Source of the DNA: an uncultured Ectothiorhodospiraceae bacterium
Lineage (GTDB): Bacteria; Pseudomonadota; Gammaproteobacteria; UBA9214
DNA length: 54,391 nucleotides
Direction: 5' to 3'
NCBI GenBank assembly: GCA_947258515.1
Contig: CAMYIO010000004.1
Span: 1 to 54,391 of the forward strand
Shown here: positions 52,853 to 54,391 of the stretch, piece by piece
Layout: the number at the start of each line of letters is the position of its first letter
Numbering within the stretch: position 1 is the stretch's first letter
The notes under the pieces: model-generated
What the model saw: only the letters and a program-made list of their open reading frames with translations
Told to the model about the DNA's origin: nothing
Database searches by the model: none
Translations under genes and position numbers: made by a program

Positions 52853-54391
52853 TTAGTCCGTCCAGCCCAGCACGTCGCGAATAATGGACCAGCGCGGTCG
52901 CTTGTCTATCGCGCCCTGTCCCAGGATCCAGTAATCGTAGCCACGTTGTATTGTGCCTTCACTTGTCGCGAACAACACCCACTGGTCGACTAACCGGTCT
53001 AGCTCATCGGCATCCAGGGCCAGTCCGAAGGCCGAGTGTCTCTTCATTGGATACGGTTGTGGTATGACCACCGTGTACTCGGGATGCAGCAGTGTCCATG
53101 CAGATCCGGTTTCTGCAGGCATCAGGAAGGCATCTATTTCAGGATGCTTGCCTTCGAAGAACGGGGCCCAGGAATCGAGCGTGATAAATTCAGGATTCGC
53201 GTTACCGAAGTAGCGCTCCGAACGGGGCTTGTTGTCTTGCGTGATATCGATCGGTATGCCGATGCGGAGGCCCTGGCTTGCGCGGAGGGTAGCCAGGTCA
53301 GTGAACTCGTGGCGGCGTTCATCGAGCAGGGCAAAGCCCACGGTAATCGTCATGTAGGGCTTTGAAAAGCGCACCGAGTCAAACCAGGTTGGCAGGTACC
53401 AGACGCTCGGCATGATGTCGATAACGCCGCTGGCAAGCAAGGTCGGGAATTCCTGCCTGTTCGCCGGAACAAACTCGGCCTCAAGCCCGAGTGCATGGGC
53501 CAGGTTGACGGCCAGGTCAATATCGAAACCCACCAGCAGGCCTTTGTCATTGATAAAACTGAAGGGCAGGTTGGTCGAATCGTAACCCACCCGCAAGGTG
53601 CCGCGCTGTTTGATATCCTCAAGTCGTGTACCGACAGTGGTCGTATCCTGTTGCACCAGTGTGCGGTCCCTGTGGACAATGCCTGACACCTGCTCGCGCG
53701 GGCTGTGCATCTCTCTCAGCGTCTGGTCCTTGTTGTAGGTAGTGTCGATGGTGGTTATCAGCAGCAGGCGGACCAGTATCACCGTGATGGCAATACCGGC
53801 CGCTATCGCCAGGGCTGCACGAATGAGTCGTGTCTTTTTCAGGACCATAAAGCCACTCATGGCGCCAGCCCCGATCAGGGCGAATGCCAGCAGGTTCATC
53901 GCCGTGACCATGGCATCGAACTTGCCGGTAATAATCGTGGTCGGGATATAGAGCTGGAACAGGTCATGCGGCAGGCCGAATAAATCCATCAGGAACGGGA
54001 GTGCCACCTGTGCCTTGGCAAAATAACTCGGTACACCGGCAGCGAACAGGGTGGAGTAGTCTGCGCCCGAAAACGAAGCGCCGGCAAGCCAGGCGGCAAA
54101 GGGTATGAACAGCAGGGTCAGCAGTCGGCCTGCATTGGGGAAGGTGAACAGGATCGGTATCAATACTTCCACAGCCGAGTCTGTCTCATGGTCGAGCAGA
54201 CGATGTTTGCGCAGCAGGAGCTTTGAACGTTCCACCAGCACGGGTAACACAATGAACGCGTTGTTGGCGACGAAAGCCGTCAGCAAGGCATCCTTTGCAA
54301 TGCCAACGACTTCCCGGTAACTGAACGGCGTCACCGCCGTGACCATCAGCGGCAGTACCCAGAAGGCAAGCAACAGCGAAGCGGCAGTAAA
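52853..54391 (-). CDS. Dicarboxylate/amino-acid symporter fused to a periplasmic solute-binding domain (N-terminus beyond window)
   Basis: The ORF is open to the right edge, so the start is outside the window; the track TTG at 54373 is not the real start. The first visible ~200 residues are membrane helices of the sodium:dicarboxylate symporter (SDF/GltP) family, including AFVANNAFIVLPVLVE, ILFTFPNAGRLLTLLFIPF and PTTIITGKFDAMVTAMNLLAF. A helix and linker lead to a type 3 solute-binding domain (about 250-490, GTLRVGYDSTNLPFSFINDKGLLVGFDIDLAVNLAHALG, GIPIDITQDN). A symporter with its own binding domain should take up an acidic amino acid or carboxylate, or sense it. The substrate is inferred. 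Confidence 0.85.
   Translation of the reverse strand, partial: FTAASLLLAFWVLPLMVTAVTPFSYREVVGIAKDALLTAFVANNAFIVLPVLVERSKLLLRKHRLLDHETDSAVEVLIPILFTFPNAGRLLTLLFIPFAAWLAGASFSGADYSTLFAAGVPSYFAKAQVALPFLMDLFGLPHDLFQLYIPTTIITGKFDAMVTAMNLLAFALIGAGAMSGFMVLKKTRLIRAALAIAAGIAITVILVRLLLITTIDTTYNKDQTLREMHSPREQVSGIVHRDRTLVQQDTTTVGTRLEDIKQRGTLRVGYDSTNLPFSFINDKGLLVGFDIDLAVNLAHALGLEAEFVPANRQEFPTLLASGVIDIMPSVWYLPTWFDSVRFSKPYMTITVGFALLDERRHEFTDLATLRASQGLRIGIPIDITQDNKPRSERYFGNANPEFITLDSWAPFFEGKHPEIDAFLMPAETGSAWTLLHPEYTVVIPQPYPMKRHSAFGLALDADELDRLVDQWVLFATSEGTIQRGYDYWILGQGAIDKRPRWSIIRDVLGWTD

Overview
This window looks like the chromosome of a free-living, respiring gammaproteobacterium, probably moderately high GC. 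The evidence is gene content and order: the kdsD-kdsC-lptCAB-rpoN-hpf-ptsN-rapZ block, mlaFEDCB-ibaG-murA, petABC-sspAB, guaBA and tadA/mltF are all typical of that class. HprK, SoxH-like and multihaem cytochrome genes fit an environmental or sulfur-cycle lineage better than an enteric one. No 16S rRNA is present, so the genus cannot be read. One long block (about 1 to 44.8 kb and 50.2 to 54.4 kb) is ordinary host chromosome. A short insert (about 44.9 to 50.1 kb) is foreign.

Layout. 0-2.4 kb: two polytopic membrane proteins on the minus strand, DUF2079 (cut by the window edge) and an ArnT/PMT-like glycosyltransferase. 2.4-5.2 kb: citrate synthase, a hotdog thioesterase and a nitronate-monooxygenase-like flavoprotein, plus strand. 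5.4-8.8 kb: darP, pmbA and mgtE, separated by REP palindromes. 8.9-19.0 kb: a long minus-strand run kdsD-kdsC-lptC-lptA-lptB-rpoN-hpf-ptsN-hprK-rapZ-EIIA(Man)-HPr-EI. It joins LPS precursor synthesis and export to sigma-54 and a sugar-permease-free regulatory PTS. 19.4-24.0 kb: mlaFEDCB, ibaG and murA, plus strand. 24.2-27.5 kb: hisG, hisD and hisC, each flanked by copies of a CCACGGAA inverted-repeat element. 27.6-29.7 kb: a DegS-like protease and a NIF3 protein. 29.9-33.6 kb: petA, petB, petC, sspA and sspB. 33.6-36.9 kb: an unusual HTH/coiled-coil/ferredoxin/reductase fusion, a macrodomain protein, a small coupled protein and an M23 peptidase. 37.1-44.6 kb: xseA, guaB, guaA, tadA, a SoxH-like metallo-hydrolase and mltF.

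The accessory part is an approximately 5.2 kb element inserted in a tRNA-Ser(CGA) gene. A 21-bp identical core (anticodon arm onward) occurs in the intact tRNA and again beside a tRNA 3' half at 50.1 kb. Inside are a tyrosine integrase next to the tRNA, a frameshifted excisionase-like remnant, a NACHT/STAND-like NTPase with one in-frame TAA, a one-base-overlapping partner with a five-cysteine cluster, and a TumE/TumA-like toxin-antitoxin pair behind a perfect 19-bp palindrome. The NTPase plus Cys-cluster pair is the best candidate here for a poorly described, possibly defensive, system. After the element come an eight-haem cytochrome with HEAT/TPR-like repeats and a symporter fused to a solute-binding domain, which runs off the window.

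Two sequence-level surprises stand out. petB carries a perfect 31-bp tandem duplication that shifts its frame and would inactivate the bc1 complex if real. There are also at least three families of short intergenic palindromes: GTAGGAGCG REPs, CCACGGAA elements and CCCTCTCCC hairpins. All functional calls are from reading the sequence and family knowledge; no database search was run.
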